Assembly (NCBI RefSeq): GCF_900116765.1
Contig: NZ_UETC01000014.1
Coordinates: 1-64,000 of the forward strand
Length of the DNA: 64,000 nucleotides
DNA from: Jannaschia seohaensis
GTDB lineage: Bacteria; Pseudomonadota; Alphaproteobacteria; Rhodobacterales; Rhodobacteraceae
Reading direction: 5' to 3'
Of this stretch, positions 7,985 through 17,816 are shown piece after piece. The notes below the pieces were generated by a model. The model ran no database searches and was not told the DNA's origin. It saw nothing but the letters and a program-made list of their open reading frames with translations. The position numbers were made by a program, and so were the translations under genes. Each line of letters begins with the position of its first letter. The first letter of the stretch is position 1.

Positions 7985-9869
7985 GTGACCCCGCTCGACG
8001 GCATCACTTTCGCGACCGGCATCATCGGCTCGGTCGAGTTGACCGCCGAGGCGCTGGGCGTGATGCCCACCGGCGCAACCGATGGCCCCGGCGGACAGAC
8101 CGCCTATGTCGCGACCGGCTCCCACGGGCTGGCCATCGTGGACACTGCCGGCTTCCGGGCTCCGATCCTCCAGGCCGAGCTCGACCTGCCTGCCATTGCC
8201 GAGCAGGTCGCCGTCGATGCGGCGCGATGCCGAGCCTATGTCGCGATTGGCGCGGGCGGATTGCAGGTGATCAATGTGATGCCCTTCAACGCCAGGGGCG
8301 TGGGCCCCAGCGTCAGTTTCGATGTCGAGGCCGCGGATGCGGATCCCGGCCGCGCCGGAATCCAGGTCGAGGAGGGCGCGCAGATCTGCCTGTCGCGCGA
8401 CATTTCCGACGATGTGCAGTTGCGCAATGTCGAGTTGCCGCTCGACGGCCGGGTCTTCGTAAACGACGTCTCTGCGCCGTTCGAGCTGGCCTCCGACGTG
8501 CCGACGCTGGCCAGCCTCGCGGATGATCGGATGGAGATCCTGCTGCGGGCGACGGATACCGGCGGCAACGCGACCGTCACTGATTTCGCCACGGTGCTGG
8601 TGATCGAGGACATCACCGCGCCCGCGTTGTCGGCGCGACGCCCGAAGGCGAGCAGCTTGTGTTGACGCGGACCGACGCGATCACCGTCGCCTTCTCGGAG
8701 CGGATCGACTGGGGCACGCTCGGTGCGGCGGACTTCGCCCTGACCCGCGTGGGCGGACGGGGCCGAGATCGTCGCCAAGGCGGTCGCCTGTCTGGTCGGC
8801 CTGCCGGAACGGGCGCTCGGCCGCCATGAGATCACCATCGACCTGGATGGCGTGACCGACCTCGCGGGCAACGAGATCGGCCTGCGGGGTATCCCGCGGC
8901 TTCAAGGTCGTGGACGCGACCTCCGTTTGGCAGAGCCCCGCCGGCGGTGTCTGGGAAGACCTGACCAATTGGAGTGGGAACCGCCTGTCCACGGCCGAGG
9001 ATGTCGTCGCCATCGTTCTCTTGGACGGGGGCAAAGCGAGGCTGCGGACGGAGGCGGAGGTCGCGTGGCTGCGGCTCGACGGCGGGCTGCGCGTCACCAA
9101 TGGCAGCCTGACGACGACGGACCTGGAAGACGCACGGGGCGCTCTGATCCTGGATGGCGGCGGCCTGGCCCATGCGACCGTGACCGGCCGCAATGGTTTC
9201 TCGGTCGAGTTCGAAGGGTTCAGCATCGTGCTCCGGGACGTGACGTCGGAGGTCGACGCGACGGCCGGGCGCAGGACCGAAATCGACATGCTCTATGTCG
9301 AGGACTCTATGTCGAGGAGGGTTTGACCGTGAACGGCACGCCCGCGGTCAGGATGGAGGATTCGGTCCCGACCAACCTGCAATTCGAGGGCGCGCAATCG
9401 CTGGACGGTGGCGGAGAGGTCCTGCTTCGGGACGACGAGGCCTATGTGTCGCCCAACCGTCAGACGTTCGGCACGCCCGAGCGTCTGGCCATCGGGCCGG
9501 ACATCGCCGTCCGCGGGGACGGGGCGCTTTTCGTCTACGATGTCGAGGATGCGATCTTGATTCTGGGCGCCGCGGGGGGGCGCGACCCTGGCCAGCCGGG
9601 ACGCCTTCGTCCTGACCGGCGCGGCGCGGACGGAGATCGGGCTGGATGCGGAGGGGTCGGGACGGCTCGACCTCTCGGGCGCGGCGACCCTGGCGCTGGA
9701 GATTGCGGAGAGGGTCACGGCAGTCCTCGGCGACCGGTTCGAGAGCGCGCAGCTCACGGGCGACCGGACGGGTGCGTTCACGTCCTTCGAAGGGTTCGAG
9801 CTGGAGGGCGATCTGGCCTGCGTGCTTTTGACCGAGACCGACAGCTTGAGCCTGGAGGTCACGACCTAG
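7985..9869 (+). pseudogene. decayed LVIVD-repeat / adhesin-like surface protein gene
   Basis: Pieces of one large extracellular protein can be followed through all three plus frames. They begin without a start in LVIVD-type repeats (AYVATGSHGLAIVD, then AYVAIGAGGLQVIN), continue into Ig-like segments (DAITVAFSERIDWG) and end in a WQSPAGGVWEDLTNWSGN module with a terminal TAG at 9867-9869. Frame changes are needed near 8630, 8755, 8900, 9291-9318 and 9580. The fourth is caused by an exact 14-bp tandem duplication (9291-9304 and 9305-9318); the fifth lies near a run of seven G. The 5' part is missing. The 298 bases before it hold nothing I can identify. Confidence 0.8.
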
Positions 9870-9934
9870 ACTGCCGCCTTCCTCTGAGCCGAGCTGGGGC
9901 AGCGCGCTCGGCCTGCGCATCTCTCCAAGTTTTG

Positions 9935-9954
9935 TTGATTGACTGGTCAATCAA
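9935..9954. promoter_or_regulatory. BetI-type operator palindrome
   Basis: TTGATTGAC-TG-GTCAATCAA is a perfect 9-bp inverted repeat with a 2-base centre, ending 32 bases before the betI start. TetR-family BetI repressors bind palindromes of this kind in the bet promoter and release it when choline is present. Its placement ahead of betI-betB-betA supports autoregulation of the whole operon. Confidence 0.75.
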
Positions 9955-9986
9955 TATCCGGCAGAGCTCTCCGCAGGAGGGCCGCC

Positions 9987-10556
9987 ATGCCGAGAACAGG
10001 AACCGAAGCGCCGCGCCGGGCGGCTCTGGTCGATGCGACGATCGCCGAGATCGGCGCTTGCGGGTCGCTCGAGGTCACGGTGGGTTCCATCGCGCGCCGC
10101 GCCGGCATGTCCACGGCCCTGGCGCATCACTATTTCGGCTCCAAGGACCGCATCCTGGCCGCCGCCCTGCGCCACCTTTTGGTCGAGCTCGACGCCGCCC
10201 ACCGCGCCGCCCGCGCCGGCGCCCGCACGCCCCGCGCGCGGCTCGGCGCGGTGATCCGCGCCTGTTTCGCGCCCGAGAGCTTCCGCCCCGACGCGGTCGC
10301 GGCTTGGCTGGCCTTCTATGTCTCCGCGCAGGCCGGAGGGGAGGCGCGGCGGCTCCTGCGGGTCTACCGCGCGCGGCTGCGGTCCAACCTAGTGGCGGCG
10401 CTCCGGCCCCTGACGGACCGGCCCGAGGACTTGGCCGAGACGGCGGCCGCCTTGATCGACGGCCACTACATCCGCGAGGCGCTGCGCGACGAACCCGCCG
10501 ACGGCGCCCGGCTCGCGGCGCGGGTGGAGGCGGCCATGGACCGGCTGCTGACATGA
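9987..10556 (+). CDS. betI: TetR-family repressor of choline oxidation, BetI
   Basis: This 189-residue regulator represses the choline-to-glycine betaine genes until choline is available. The helix-turn-helix lies at residues 31-56 ([20 protein letters not shown] followed by GSKDRIL), matching BetI closely. The C-terminal ligand half contains [13 protein letters not shown], a typical BetI segment. The ATG at 9987 follows an AGGAGG at 9975-9980; an outer in-frame start at 9939 would run through the operator and is unlikely. It is the first gene of betI-betB-betA, with an intergenic repeat before betB. Confidence 0.95.
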   Translation: MPRTGTEAPRRAALVDATIAEIGACGSLEVTVGSIARRAGMSTALAHHYFGSKDRILAAALRHLLVELDAAHRAARAGARTPRARLGAVIRACFAPESFRPDAVAAWLAFYVSAQAGGEARRLLRVYRARLRSNLVAALRPLTDRPEDLAETAAALIDGHYIREALRDEPADGARLAARVEAAMDRLLT

Positions 10557-10557
10557 G

Positions 10558-10632
10558 CGGGGGCAGGGGGGCTTTGCCCCCCGTCGGCCGGGGGCCGACT
10601 CCCCCCAGAGTATTTTTGGCCAGAAGAAGGAG
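10558..10632 (+). repeat. Rhodobacteraceae intergenic repeat, copy A
   Basis: A G-rich arm and matching C-rich arm (GGGGGGCTTTGCCCCCC, then GGGGGCCGACTCCCCCC) lead into AGAGTATTTTTGGCCAGAAG and end in AAGGAG. The same element occurs at 53761-53832 and, diverged, at 27901-27963. Here the terminal AAGGAG (10627-10632) lies 6 bases before the betB ATG, so the repeat supplies its ribosome binding site. The strong GC hairpin may also attenuate transcription or protect mRNA between betI and betB. Confidence 0.85.
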
Positions 10633-10638
10633 CATCGG

Positions 10639-12090
10639 ATGATCGCCCAGCCTGTCGCCAGCCATTTCATAGATGGCGCCTATGTCGAGGACGCCACCGG
10701 GGCGGAGCTCCTGTCGCTCTACCCGGCCACCGGCGCGCCGGTCGCGCGGCTGCACGAGGCGACGCCGGCCCTGATCGACCGCGCGCTCGCTGCCGCTCAA
10801 CGCGCGCAGGCCGAATGGGCCGCGACCGATCCGACCGCGCGCGGCCGCATTCTGCGCCGGGCCGCGGATCTGATGCGCGCCCGCAACCGGGAGCTGTCGG
10901 AGTTGGAGACGCTCGATACCGGCAAGCCGCTCCAGGAGACGCTGGTGGCCGACGCGACCTCCGGCGCGGATGCGTTCGAGTTCTTCGGTGGCCTCGCGGC
11001 GGATCTGCGCGGCGACACGATGGGGTTCGGGGGCGACTGGGCCTATACGCTGCGCCGCCCCTTGGGGGTCTGCGTCGGGATCGGGGCTTGGAACTACCCA
11101 ACGCAGATCGCCTGCTGGAAGGGCGCGCCGGCGCTCGCCGTGGGCTGCGCGATGGTCTTCAAACCCTCCGAGACGACGCCGCTCTGCGCGCTCAAGGTGG
11201 CGGAGATCCTGACCGAGGCCGGGCTGCCGGCAGGGCTCTATAACGTGGTGCAGGGGCGCGGCGAGGTCGGCGCCGCGCTGACCGCCGATCCCCGCGTGGC
11301 CAAGGTGTCGCTGACCGGCTCTGTGCCCACGGGACGCCGCGTCTACGCCGCCGCCGCCGCCGAGATGAAGCAGGTCACCATGGAGCTGGGCGGCAAGTCG
11401 CCGCTGCTGATCTTCGACGATGCCGACCTGGAGGATGCCGTCTCCGGCGCGATAAACGGGAATTTCTATTCCTCGGGGCAGGTCTGCTCCAACGGCACGC
11501 GAGTTTTCGTGCAGGCGGGGCTGCGTGACGCTTTCCTGGCCCGCCTGACCGAGCGGCTGGCGGGCGTCGTCACCGGGGATCCGTTGGATGAGGCCACGAA
11601 TTTCGGGCCGATGACCACCGAGGCGCAGATGAACATCGTGTTGGACCACCTGGAGCGCGCCCGGGCCGAGGGGGCCCGGGTCGTCGCGGGCGGAGGGCGC
11701 ATGGAGCGGGAAGGCTGGTGGATCGAGCCCACGGTCCTGACCGACCTGACCGACGACATGATCTGCGTCCGTGAGGAGATCTTCGGGCCGGTCATGTCGG
11801 TCCTCAGTTTCGACACCGAGGAGGAGGCCGTGGCCCGGGCCAACGACACGCCCTTCGGACTTTCGGCCGGCGTCTTCACCCGCGATCTGGCGCGCGCGCA
11901 TCGGGTCGTCGCGCGGCTCAAGGCCGGATCCTGCTGGATCAACCAATACAATCTGACGCCCGCCGGTCTGCCCTTCGGCGGCTCCAAGGCGTCGGGGATC
12001 GGGCGGGAGAACGCGCGGGTCACCTTGGATCACTTCACCGAGGTGCAGTCGGTTTATGTCGGCATGGGCAAGGTGGAGTCCGCCTTCTGA
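10639..12090 (+). CDS. betB: betaine-aldehyde dehydrogenase
   Basis: BetB oxidises betaine aldehyde to glycine betaine with NAD(P)+, the second step of osmoprotectant synthesis from choline. The 483-residue protein has the aldehyde dehydrogenase catalytic set: N152 in GAWNYPTQ, E249 in [12 protein letters not shown] and nucleophile C283 in [11 protein letters not shown]. Length and motif positions match bacterial BetB. It uses the AAGGAG at the end of the intergenic repeat and its stop overlaps the betA start by one base (TGATG). Confidence 0.96.
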   Translation: MIAQPVASHFIDGAYVEDATGAELLSLYPATGAPVARLHEATPALIDRALAAAQRAQAEWAATDPTARGRILRRAADLMRARNRELSELETLDTGKPLQETLVADATSGADAFEFFGGLAADLRGDTMGFGGDWAYTLRRPLGVCVGIGAWNYPTQIACWKGAPALAVGCAMVFKPSETTPLCALKVAEILTEAGLPAGLYNVVQGRGEVGAALTADPRVAKVSLTGSVPTGRRVYAAAAAEMKQVTMELGGKSPLLIFDDADLEDAVSGAINGNFYSSGQVCSNGTRVFVQAGLRDAFLARLTERLAGVVTGDPLDEATNFGPMTTEAQMNIVLDHLERARAEGARVVAGGGRMEREGWWIEPTVLTDLTDDMICVREEIFGPVMSVLSFDTEEEAVARANDTPFGLSAGVFTRDLARAHRVVARLKAGSCWINQYNLTPAGLPFGGSKASGIGRENARVTLDHFTEVQSVYVGMGKVESAF

Positions 12091-13748
12091 TGCGGGCCGA
12101 TTACGTCATCGTCGGCGCCGGCTCCGCCGGTTGCGCCATCGCCTACCGGCTGGCGGAGGCCGGAAAGTCCGTGCTGGTGCTGGAGCATGGCGGCACCGAT
12201 GCCGGCCCGTTCATCCAGATGCCGGGGGCGCTCAGCTTTCCGATGAACATGGCGCGCTACGATTGGGGCTACCGGAGCGATCCGGAGCCGCATCTGGGCG
12301 GCCGCCGTCTTGCCTGCCCGCGCGGCAAGGTCATCGGCGGGTCCAGCAGCATCAACGGCATGGTCTATGTTCGCGGTCATGCCCGCGACTTCGACCATTG
12401 GGCGGAGCAGGGGGCCGATGGCTGGGCCTACGCGGACGTGCTCCCCTACTTCAAGCGGATGGAGAACTGGGACGATGGCGGCCATGGTGGCGATCCGGCC
12501 TGGCGCGGCACCGACGGGCCGCTGCACGTCACCCGCGGCGCGCGGGAGAACCCGTTGGTGCGGGCCTTCGTCGAGGCGGGGGTGCAGGCGGGCTTCGGCG
12601 AGACGCGCGACTACAACGGCGAACGGCAGGAGGGCGTCGGCCCCTTCGAGATGACGGTGAAGGGCGGGCGCCGCTGGTCGGCGGCTAATGCCTATCTGAA
12701 ACCCGCGCTGCGCCGTCCGAATTGCGACCTGATCCGCGCCTTCGTGCGCCGCGTGGTGATCCGCGAGGGCCGTGCGGTGGGGGTGGAGATTGCTCGGGGC
12801 GGCCGCGTCGAGACGGTCGAGGCGGGGGAGGAGGTGATCCTCGCCGCCTCCGCCATCAACTCGCCGAAGGTCCTGATGCTGTCGGGCGTCGGCCCCGCCG
12901 GCCATCTGGCCGAGCATGGCATCCCGCTCGTCGCCGACCGGCCTGGCGTGGGCGCCAACCTGCAAGACCACCTGGAGGTCTATGTGCAGCAGGCCGCCAG
13001 CCAACCCGTCAGCCTGTTCCGCTACTGGAACCTGCTCGGCAAGGGCTATGTCGGCGCGCGCTGGCTGTTGACGCGCACGGGGCCGGGCGCGTCGAACCAG
13101 TTCGAGAGCTGCGGCTTCGTGCGGTCGCGCGCGGGGGTCGACTACCCGGACGTGCAGTTCCACTTCCTGCCCATCGCCGTGCGCTACGATGGGCAGGCGG
13201 CGGCGGAGGGGCATGGCTTCCAGATCCATACCGGCCCGATGCGCTCCGAGAGCCGGGGCCGGGTGCGTCTGACCTCCGCCGATCCCGAGGCCGCCCCCTC
13301 GATCTTGTTCAACTACATGAGCTGCGAGAGCGATTGGCGCGATTTCCGCACCGCGATCCGGCTGGCGCGGGAGATCATCGCCCAGCCGGCCTTCGACCCG
13401 TATCGGGGGCATGAGATCCAACCGGGAGAGGCCGCGCAGTCCGACGCCGAGATCGACGCCTTCGTCCGGGAGCATGCCGAGAGCGCCTATCACCCCTGCG
13501 GCACCGCCCGTATGGGGCGCCGGTCCGATCCGGACGCGGTCGTCGATCCGGAGTGCCGGGTGATCGGCGTGGCGGGCCTGCGCCTGGCGGACAGTTCGAT
13601 CTTTCCGCGGATCACGAACGGCAACCTCAATGCGCCCTCGATCATGGTGGGGGAGAAGGCGGCGGATCACATCCTCGGCCGCGCGCCGCTCTCGCCCTTG
13701 AACGCGCAGCCTTGGATCCATCCGGAGTGGCGGACCGCGCAGCGATAA
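12090..13748 (+). CDS. betA: choline dehydrogenase (GMC oxidoreductase)
   Basis: BetA is a membrane-associated FAD enzyme that oxidises choline to betaine aldehyde and passes electrons to the respiratory chain. The 552-residue product opens with the FAD-binding [10 protein letters not shown] at residues 9-18, has the GMC signature [15 protein letters not shown] near residue 86, and a C-terminal [10 protein letters not shown] with the catalytic histidine, followed by [17 protein letters not shown]. Its ATG overlaps the betB stop. No choline transporter gene is adjacent in this window. Confidence 0.96.
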   Translation: MRADYVIVGAGSAGCAIAYRLAEAGKSVLVLEHGGTDAGPFIQMPGALSFPMNMARYDWGYRSDPEPHLGGRRLACPRGKVIGGSSSINGMVYVRGHARDFDHWAEQGADGWAYADVLPYFKRMENWDDGGHGGDPAWRGTDGPLHVTRGARENPLVRAFVEAGVQAGFGETRDYNGERQEGVGPFEMTVKGGRRWSAANAYLKPALRRPNCDLIRAFVRRVVIREGRAVGVEIARGGRVETVEAGEEVILAASAINSPKVLMLSGVGPAGHLAEHGIPLVADRPGVGANLQDHLEVYVQQAASQPVSLFRYWNLLGKGYVGARWLLTRTGPGASNQFESCGFVRSRAGVDYPDVQFHFLPIAVRYDGQAAAEGHGFQIHTGPMRSESRGRVRLTSADPEAAPSILFNYMSCESDWRDFRTAIRLAREIIAQPAFDPYRGHEIQPGEAAQSDAEIDAFVREHAESAYHPCGTARMGRRSDPDAVVDPECRVIGVAGLRLADSSIFPRITNGNLNAPSIMVGEKAADHILGRAPLSPLNAQPWIHPEWRTAQR

Positions 13749-14183
13749 AGACGGGTCAGGTCTCGTCGATGGGGGAAGACGGGCGGGAAGTCGAGCCTTT
13801 CCGGGATCGGCCTTCTATCCGCGTTGCGCGGCATGCGTCCCTCCGTCGCCAGCATCTCGGAACGCTTCCAGGTTCGGCTCGCCGCTGTCCCGCGGGCGGG
13901 GCAAGCAGCCGCTCCGGGTTCGGTTTCGGGCACGCCTTCGCGCATTGCGGTGAGAGCTCTCTGCCGCGATGACCCGCAGCGACAGGCCGTCGAGCCTGAA
14001 GTCATTGAGGATCTCAAGCCAGGCGGCGACCAGGGCTGGTTTGAGAGCCCCGTGGTGACAGGTCTTTCTCCGCAGGCTCGGATGCCTGCACTTTTCTTCG
14101 CCCGAGCGGGGACGGCGGCGATGACCGGATGAACTGTGCTGCGCCTGCCGCTGCTCCCGCTCGGCTGAAAGACGGGCCAGGCG
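13749..14183. other. intergenic between betA and SDR, no supported gene
   Basis: This 435-base gap lies between convergent genes. Open frames on both strands have Arg/Ser/Ala-rich composition without recognisable motifs. A minus-strand phrase near 13960-14020 looks vaguely protein-like but is too short and broken to name. No clear terminator hairpin with a T-run was seen for either gene. Confidence 0.5.
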
Positions 14184-14906
14184 TCAGTAGGTCGCCCGAC
14201 CGCCCGAAAGGTCGAAGGCCGCCCCGGTCGTGAAGGAATTCGCCGGAGAGACCGCCCAGACGATCATCTCGGCGGCTTCCTCGACCTCCAGGAAGCGGCC
14301 ACGCGGGATCTTGGAGAGCATGTAGTCGATATGCTCCTGGCTCATCTGGTCGAAGATCGGCGTGCGGGCGGCGGCGGGGGTCACGCAGTTCACGGCGATG
14401 TCCATGTCGGCCAGCTCCTTGCCGAGCGACTTGGTGAAGCCGATCACCCCGGCCTTTGAGGCGGAATAGGCGCAGGCGTTCGGGTTGCCCTCCTTGCCCG
14501 CGACCGAGGCGATGTTGAGGATCCGGCCATAACCCTGCGCGCGCATCCCCGGCACCAGGGCGCGGTTGACGTGGAAGGTGCCGGTCAGGTTGACGGCGAC
14601 GATGCGCGCCCAGTCCTCCAGCCCATACTCGGCGACGGGCGCGTTCGGCCCCGCGATTCCGGCGGAGTTCACCAGGATCTGGGGCTGGCCCAACGCTGCG
14701 ACCGTCTCGGCCAGCGCCGCCTCGACCGACGCATAGTCGCTCACGTCGCAGGTCACCGGCACCACGCCTTCGGCGGCGGCGGCCGCGTTGCGCTCGGCAT
14801 TGGCGTCCCAGGACGCAACGCGCACGCCCTCCGCCCGCAGCCGCGCCACGACCGCAAGTCCGATTCCCTGCGCGCCGCCCGTGACGACCGCCACCTGATC
14901 CTTCAT
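14184..14906 (-). CDS. SDR family NAD(P)-dependent oxidoreductase
   Basis: A 240-residue classical short-chain dehydrogenase; the substrate is unknown, probably a hydroxyacyl, sugar or polyol compound. It has the cofactor motif TGGAQGIG (residues 9-16), NSAGIAG near 80, and the catalytic S134, Y147 and K151 (YSASK). The ending TGAAFDLSGGRATY is the family's standard C-terminal pattern. The ATG at 14906 lies 9 bases after GGAGGAG (14916-14922); the ATG at 14912 is only 3 bases away and less likely. Relatives in this clade act in sugar-acid or acetoacetyl reduction. Confidence 0.88.
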   Translation of the reverse strand: MKDQVAVVTGGAQGIGLAVVARLRAEGVRVASWDANAERNAAAAAEGVVPVTCDVSDYASVEAALAETVAALGQPQILVNSAGIAGPNAPVAEYGLEDWARIVAVNLTGTFHVNRALVPGMRAQGYGRILNIASVAGKEGNPNACAYSASKAGVIGFTKSLGKELADMDIAVNCVTPAAARTPIFDQMSQEHIDYMLSKIPRGRFLEVEEAAEMIVWAVSPANSFTTGAAFDLSGGRATY

Positions 14907-14993
14907 GTCCATAGGCTCCTCCGTTTTCGCCGCGACCATAGGCCGGGGGAAATCGGCGGTCGACCGGTGATCGCGCGCCGGCCGGTTCGGGCC

Positions 14994-16175
14994 TCAGCCT
15001 AGGCCCGCGCGCGTCTCGGTGGAGAGACGGTCGATCTCGTCGGTCTGCACGAAGCCTTCCGCGTCGCCGAGGAACAGGCCGATGCGGCGCAGGCGCGGGA
15101 CGGAGTCGCAGACCACCTTGACGACGATCAGCATCGGCACGGCCACGACCATGCCCATCACCGACCAGATCCAGGCGAAGAACGCCACGGCCAGGAACAC
15201 CGCCACCACGTTCAGGCGCAGGCGCTGGCCCACCAGGGTCGGCGTCACCAGCTGACCCTCGATGGCGGTCAGCGCGTAATAGGTCGCGCAGATCAGGAGC
15301 GCCGTCCACAGGCTGCCCCATTCCACGAAGGCGATCACGGCCACGACCAGCGCGCCGACCACGGCCCCGACGAAGGGAACGAAGTTCAGCGCCATCGCCA
15401 TCGCGCCGATCATGACGGGAGTGGGCATCCCCCACACCCACATCGCCAGACCGATCACGAGGCCAAGCCCGGCGTTGATCAGCGTGATCGCGCCGAGGTA
15501 ATTGCCCAGCCGCGCTTCGATCATCCGGATCGTCGTGAGGGTGTTGCGCTTGTCCTCGAACCGGTCGGCCGCCTGAACCGCCTTCTGGATGAACAGATCC
15601 CCGGAGGCGACCAGGAAGTAGAGCAGCACGACGGATAGGACGAGCTGGCTGAGCAGGCCGGGCGCCAGGCTCACGACCGAGCCGCCGAGCCCCTGTCCCT
15701 CGTTGACGACCTCGACGGCCAGGGGCGCCGCTTCGCCGCGCGCGGACTGCGCCTCGCGCATGGCCGCCTCGGTCGCGTCCGCCGCGCGGGAGAATGGCTC
15801 CAGAAAGCCGCCGGGACCCTGCAAGCTGGCGAGGCCCTCCTGCAGGAGGACCGGGATATCGGTCACGAACGCATACATCGGGTCGGCCAGGGCCAGACCG
15901 CCCAGAAACAGCGCCGCCACCAGCAGGATCGCGAAGAACGCGGCGGAAACGGCGTCCGGCACGCCCAGACGCGCCAACCAGCGTCGTGGCGCGTTCAGCA
16001 GGAAATATCCCAGGATCGACGCGGTGATCGGCACCAGCAGCTCCGACGCGAAGATGAGCGCGTGGATCATCAGAATCCAGAAGATGCCCCAGATCGGAAA
16101 GGACAGCCGTGTCAGCCGCCCGACCAGGAGATCGGTCGGATCGGGACGGTCCGGCAGGTCGGGCCGTGGCGGCAC
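14994..16175 (-). CDS. AI-2E family transporter (PerM/YdiK-like permease)
   Basis: A polytopic inner-membrane protein of the AI-2E (PerM) family. Some members export autoinducer-2 or move ions; the substrate here is unknown. Paired hydrophobic segments near the N-terminus (FPIWGIFWILMIHALIFA and SILGYFLL), a long periplasmic region, then several C-terminal helices including PTPVMIGAMAMALNFVPFVG and ATYYALTAIEGQLVTPTLVG give the usual layout. The start is uncertain: no in-frame ATG fits after 16295, so I chose GTG at 16175, just past the end of the YihY remnant, though no Shine-Dalgarno is clear. Confidence 0.82.
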   Translation of the reverse strand: MPPRPDLPDRPDPTDLLVGRLTRLSFPIWGIFWILMIHALIFASELLVPITASILGYFLLNAPRRWLARLGVPDAVSAAFFAILLVAALFLGGLALADPMYAFVTDIPVLLQEGLASLQGPGGFLEPFSRAADATEAAMREAQSARGEAAPLAVEVVNEGQGLGGSVVSLAPGLLSQLVLSVVLLYFLVASGDLFIQKAVQAADRFEDKRNTLTTIRMIEARLGNYLGAITLINAGLGLVIGLAMWVWGMPTPVMIGAMAMALNFVPFVGAVVGALVVAVIAFVEWGSLWTALLICATYYALTAIEGQLVTPTLVGQRLRLNVVAVFLAVAFFAWIWSVMGMVVAVPMLIVVKVVCDSVPRLRRIGLFLGDAEGFVQTDEIDRLSTETRAGLG

Positions 16176-16188
16176 GCCGCCGATGTCG

Positions 16189-16848
16189 TCACTGCGCCGC
16201 GCCAAGCTCGCCCGCCTTCCTTGCGCCCCGTTCGCCCCCGGGCGCGTTCGCGCCCACCGTCGTGTCGTGGCGCGTCTGCGCCTCCATTTCCGCATTCACC
16301 TCGGCTGCGATCAGCCCGATATGGGCCGACAGCCATATCCAGGTCAGCAGCAGCACTACCCCGGCGAGGGAGCCGAAGGTCTCGTTGTAGCTGTCGAAAT
16401 GGCCGACGTAGATCGGGACGCCGACCGACATGGCGCGCCACAGGCTCAGCGCCGCCGCGGCCAAGATCCCCAGAAGCACCCTTGGCGTCCACCCGCCCAT
16501 CTGCGACTCGCTCACGGTCGTCGCCTGGTTCAGCAGGATCGTCGAGACCTCGCCGGGGTCCAGGGGGGAGACGTGCTCCAGGGCGCCGACCACCTCACCG
16601 GGGTCCAGCACGAGACCGGCGATGGAGAGCAGAGGGGGCAGTGCGGGGAACACGGCGAGCAGGCCTTAGGACGCAGATCCGGAGGCGCCGAGTTCGACGC
16701 GATCAGCTGAAAGCTGGCGCTCCCCGCGCGGCAGGATGCCCTTCCATCCCGGGCTCGGGATCTCGGCCGGCGTGGTCGCGGCGCGGCCGCGAGCCTCCGG
16801 GCGTTCATCCAGTCGGATGTTGTGGGAAGGGGCGGCGGAGCGGTCCAT
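16189..16848 (-). pseudogene. YihY/BrkB family membrane protein, inactivated
   Basis: The frame begins with a segment typical of alphaproteobacterial YihY proteins (TPAEIPSPGWKGIL, then LSADRVELGASG) but meets an in-frame TAA at 16666-16668 where the family has a tyrosine. Reading continues in the same frame with LLAVFPALPPLLSIAGL. After MGGWTPRVLLGILAAAALSLW it jumps to VPIYVGHFDSYNETFGSLAG, leaving out roughly 70 residues of the middle transmembrane region. It ends with WIWLSAHIGLIAAEVNAEME. One nonsense codon plus an internal deletion make function unlikely. It abuts the AI-2E permease gene. Confidence 0.75.
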
Positions 16849-16873
16849 GGGGGCCTCGGGATGCGAACGGTCT

Positions 16874-17278
16874 TCAGGAAACGCTGTTCGGGCCGCGTTG
16901 TTCCGTTGCAGGCGGGATTTGGAAATGCTCGCGGAGCAGGGCGACGTTGCGCTGGTTCGACTTCAGCCAGATGTCGAGGAGATCCCCCAGTAGAGGTACG
17001 CTGTCCACCAGCCAGTCCAGCGCGGTATGCGCCGCCATCCGTAGCGTGACGCGGGGCGGCGCCCCCATCCGGTGCGCTTCCAGCAGGATGTAGGCGGCCG
17101 GACCCAGGGCGGCGGCGTCGCCGATGCCGGGAATCAGGCCGAGCAGCACATCCAAGCCGAAGCGGATGCCCGGGACGCCGAACCGGCTATCCAGAGAGGT
17201 GGCTAGTCGGTCCAGGCGGTCGAGACGCCGGGCAAGCGCCTCCTGCGACGGGGGTATGACGGCCTCGGCTTGGGTCAT
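16874..17278 (-). CDS. DUF4112 domain-containing protein
   Basis: A 134-residue protein with the DUF4112 pattern: LDSRFGVPGIRFGLDVLLGL followed by IPGIGDAAALGPAAYILLEA and VDSVPLLGDLLDIWLKSNQRN. The two hydrophobic segments suggest a small membrane protein of unknown role. The ATG at 17278 (MTQAEAVIPP) gives the family's usual length; a longer in-frame extension would run back through the att site at 17392. It is the last chromosomal gene before the tRNA-Tyr island. Confidence 0.8.
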   Translation of the reverse strand: MTQAEAVIPPSQEALARRLDRLDRLATSLDSRFGVPGIRFGLDVLLGLIPGIGDAAALGPAAYILLEAHRMGAPPRVTLRMAAHTALDWLVDSVPLLGDLLDIWLKSNQRNVALLREHFQIPPATEQRGPNSVS

Positions 17279-17391
17279 GGAGGCGAGACGACCGGGGGGC
17301 TGCCTGCGCATCCCTCCGGGAGTCCGCGCCCACGGACCGGCCGGGGCTAGCGCCGGCCATGCATGCGTTTCAGAACGCTTGCGGTCGTTTG

Positions 17392-17411
17392 AAATGGTGG
17401 GCGACCCTGGA
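17392..17411. repeat. att duplication, distal end of island
   Basis: These 20 bases equal 21811-21830 exactly and correspond to the CCA end, acceptor 3' strand and part of the T-arm of tRNA-Tyr, plus three A. No tRNA body follows, so this is the displaced tRNA end produced by integration. A short inverted repeat (GGTGGGCGA with TCGCCTACC, one mismatch) spans this end. Confidence 0.85.
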
Positions 17412-17475
17412 TCGCCTACCATCCCAATAAGCCATTGAACCTGTTGCAGCCGCCGAGCGGGCAGGTTGCGATTTG

Positions 17476-17496
17476 TCCCACCTGTATGGCCCACCG
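17476..17496. repeat. subterminal direct repeat, possible integrase arm site (left)
   Basis: The 21-mer TCCCACCTGTATGGCCCACCG matches 18 of 21 bases of the site at 21755-21775, in the same orientation. Each copy lies just inside an att repeat (about 64 bases inside on the left, 35 on the right), where tyrosine integrases usually have arm-binding sites. The role is inferred from position. Confidence 0.5.
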
Positions 17497-17816
17497 TCCG
17501 AATCGAGGCAAATACTACGGCCATCTACTCCAACCTGCCGTTGGACCGGCTGCCGACGAGTGGAGACGATGTCGGTGCGACTTTTCCAGCGAACGTTTGC
17601 CGCCGACGGCACGCGACCGTGCAGTAACGGACGCCGTCAACTGAGAGCGCGCGCGCATCCGTGGGCATGGCACTTAGTAGGGGCTTCTTCTCGTCGGATT
17701 TTAGATCTTCCCCTTGGTCATGCAGCTTTAGGTGGGCCGATCGGATTGTTCGGCGTTGGGTCATATCCTATCCCGATACCTTCAGACTACCGAGCACCGC
17801 GACAGGACAGCCTGCA

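Noticed and set aside
17661-17816. In-frame N-terminal extension of the RTX-like gene
   Set aside because: The added residues are Arg/Ser/Trp-rich with no signal peptide or ribosome site; ATG 17817 with AGGACAG fits better.
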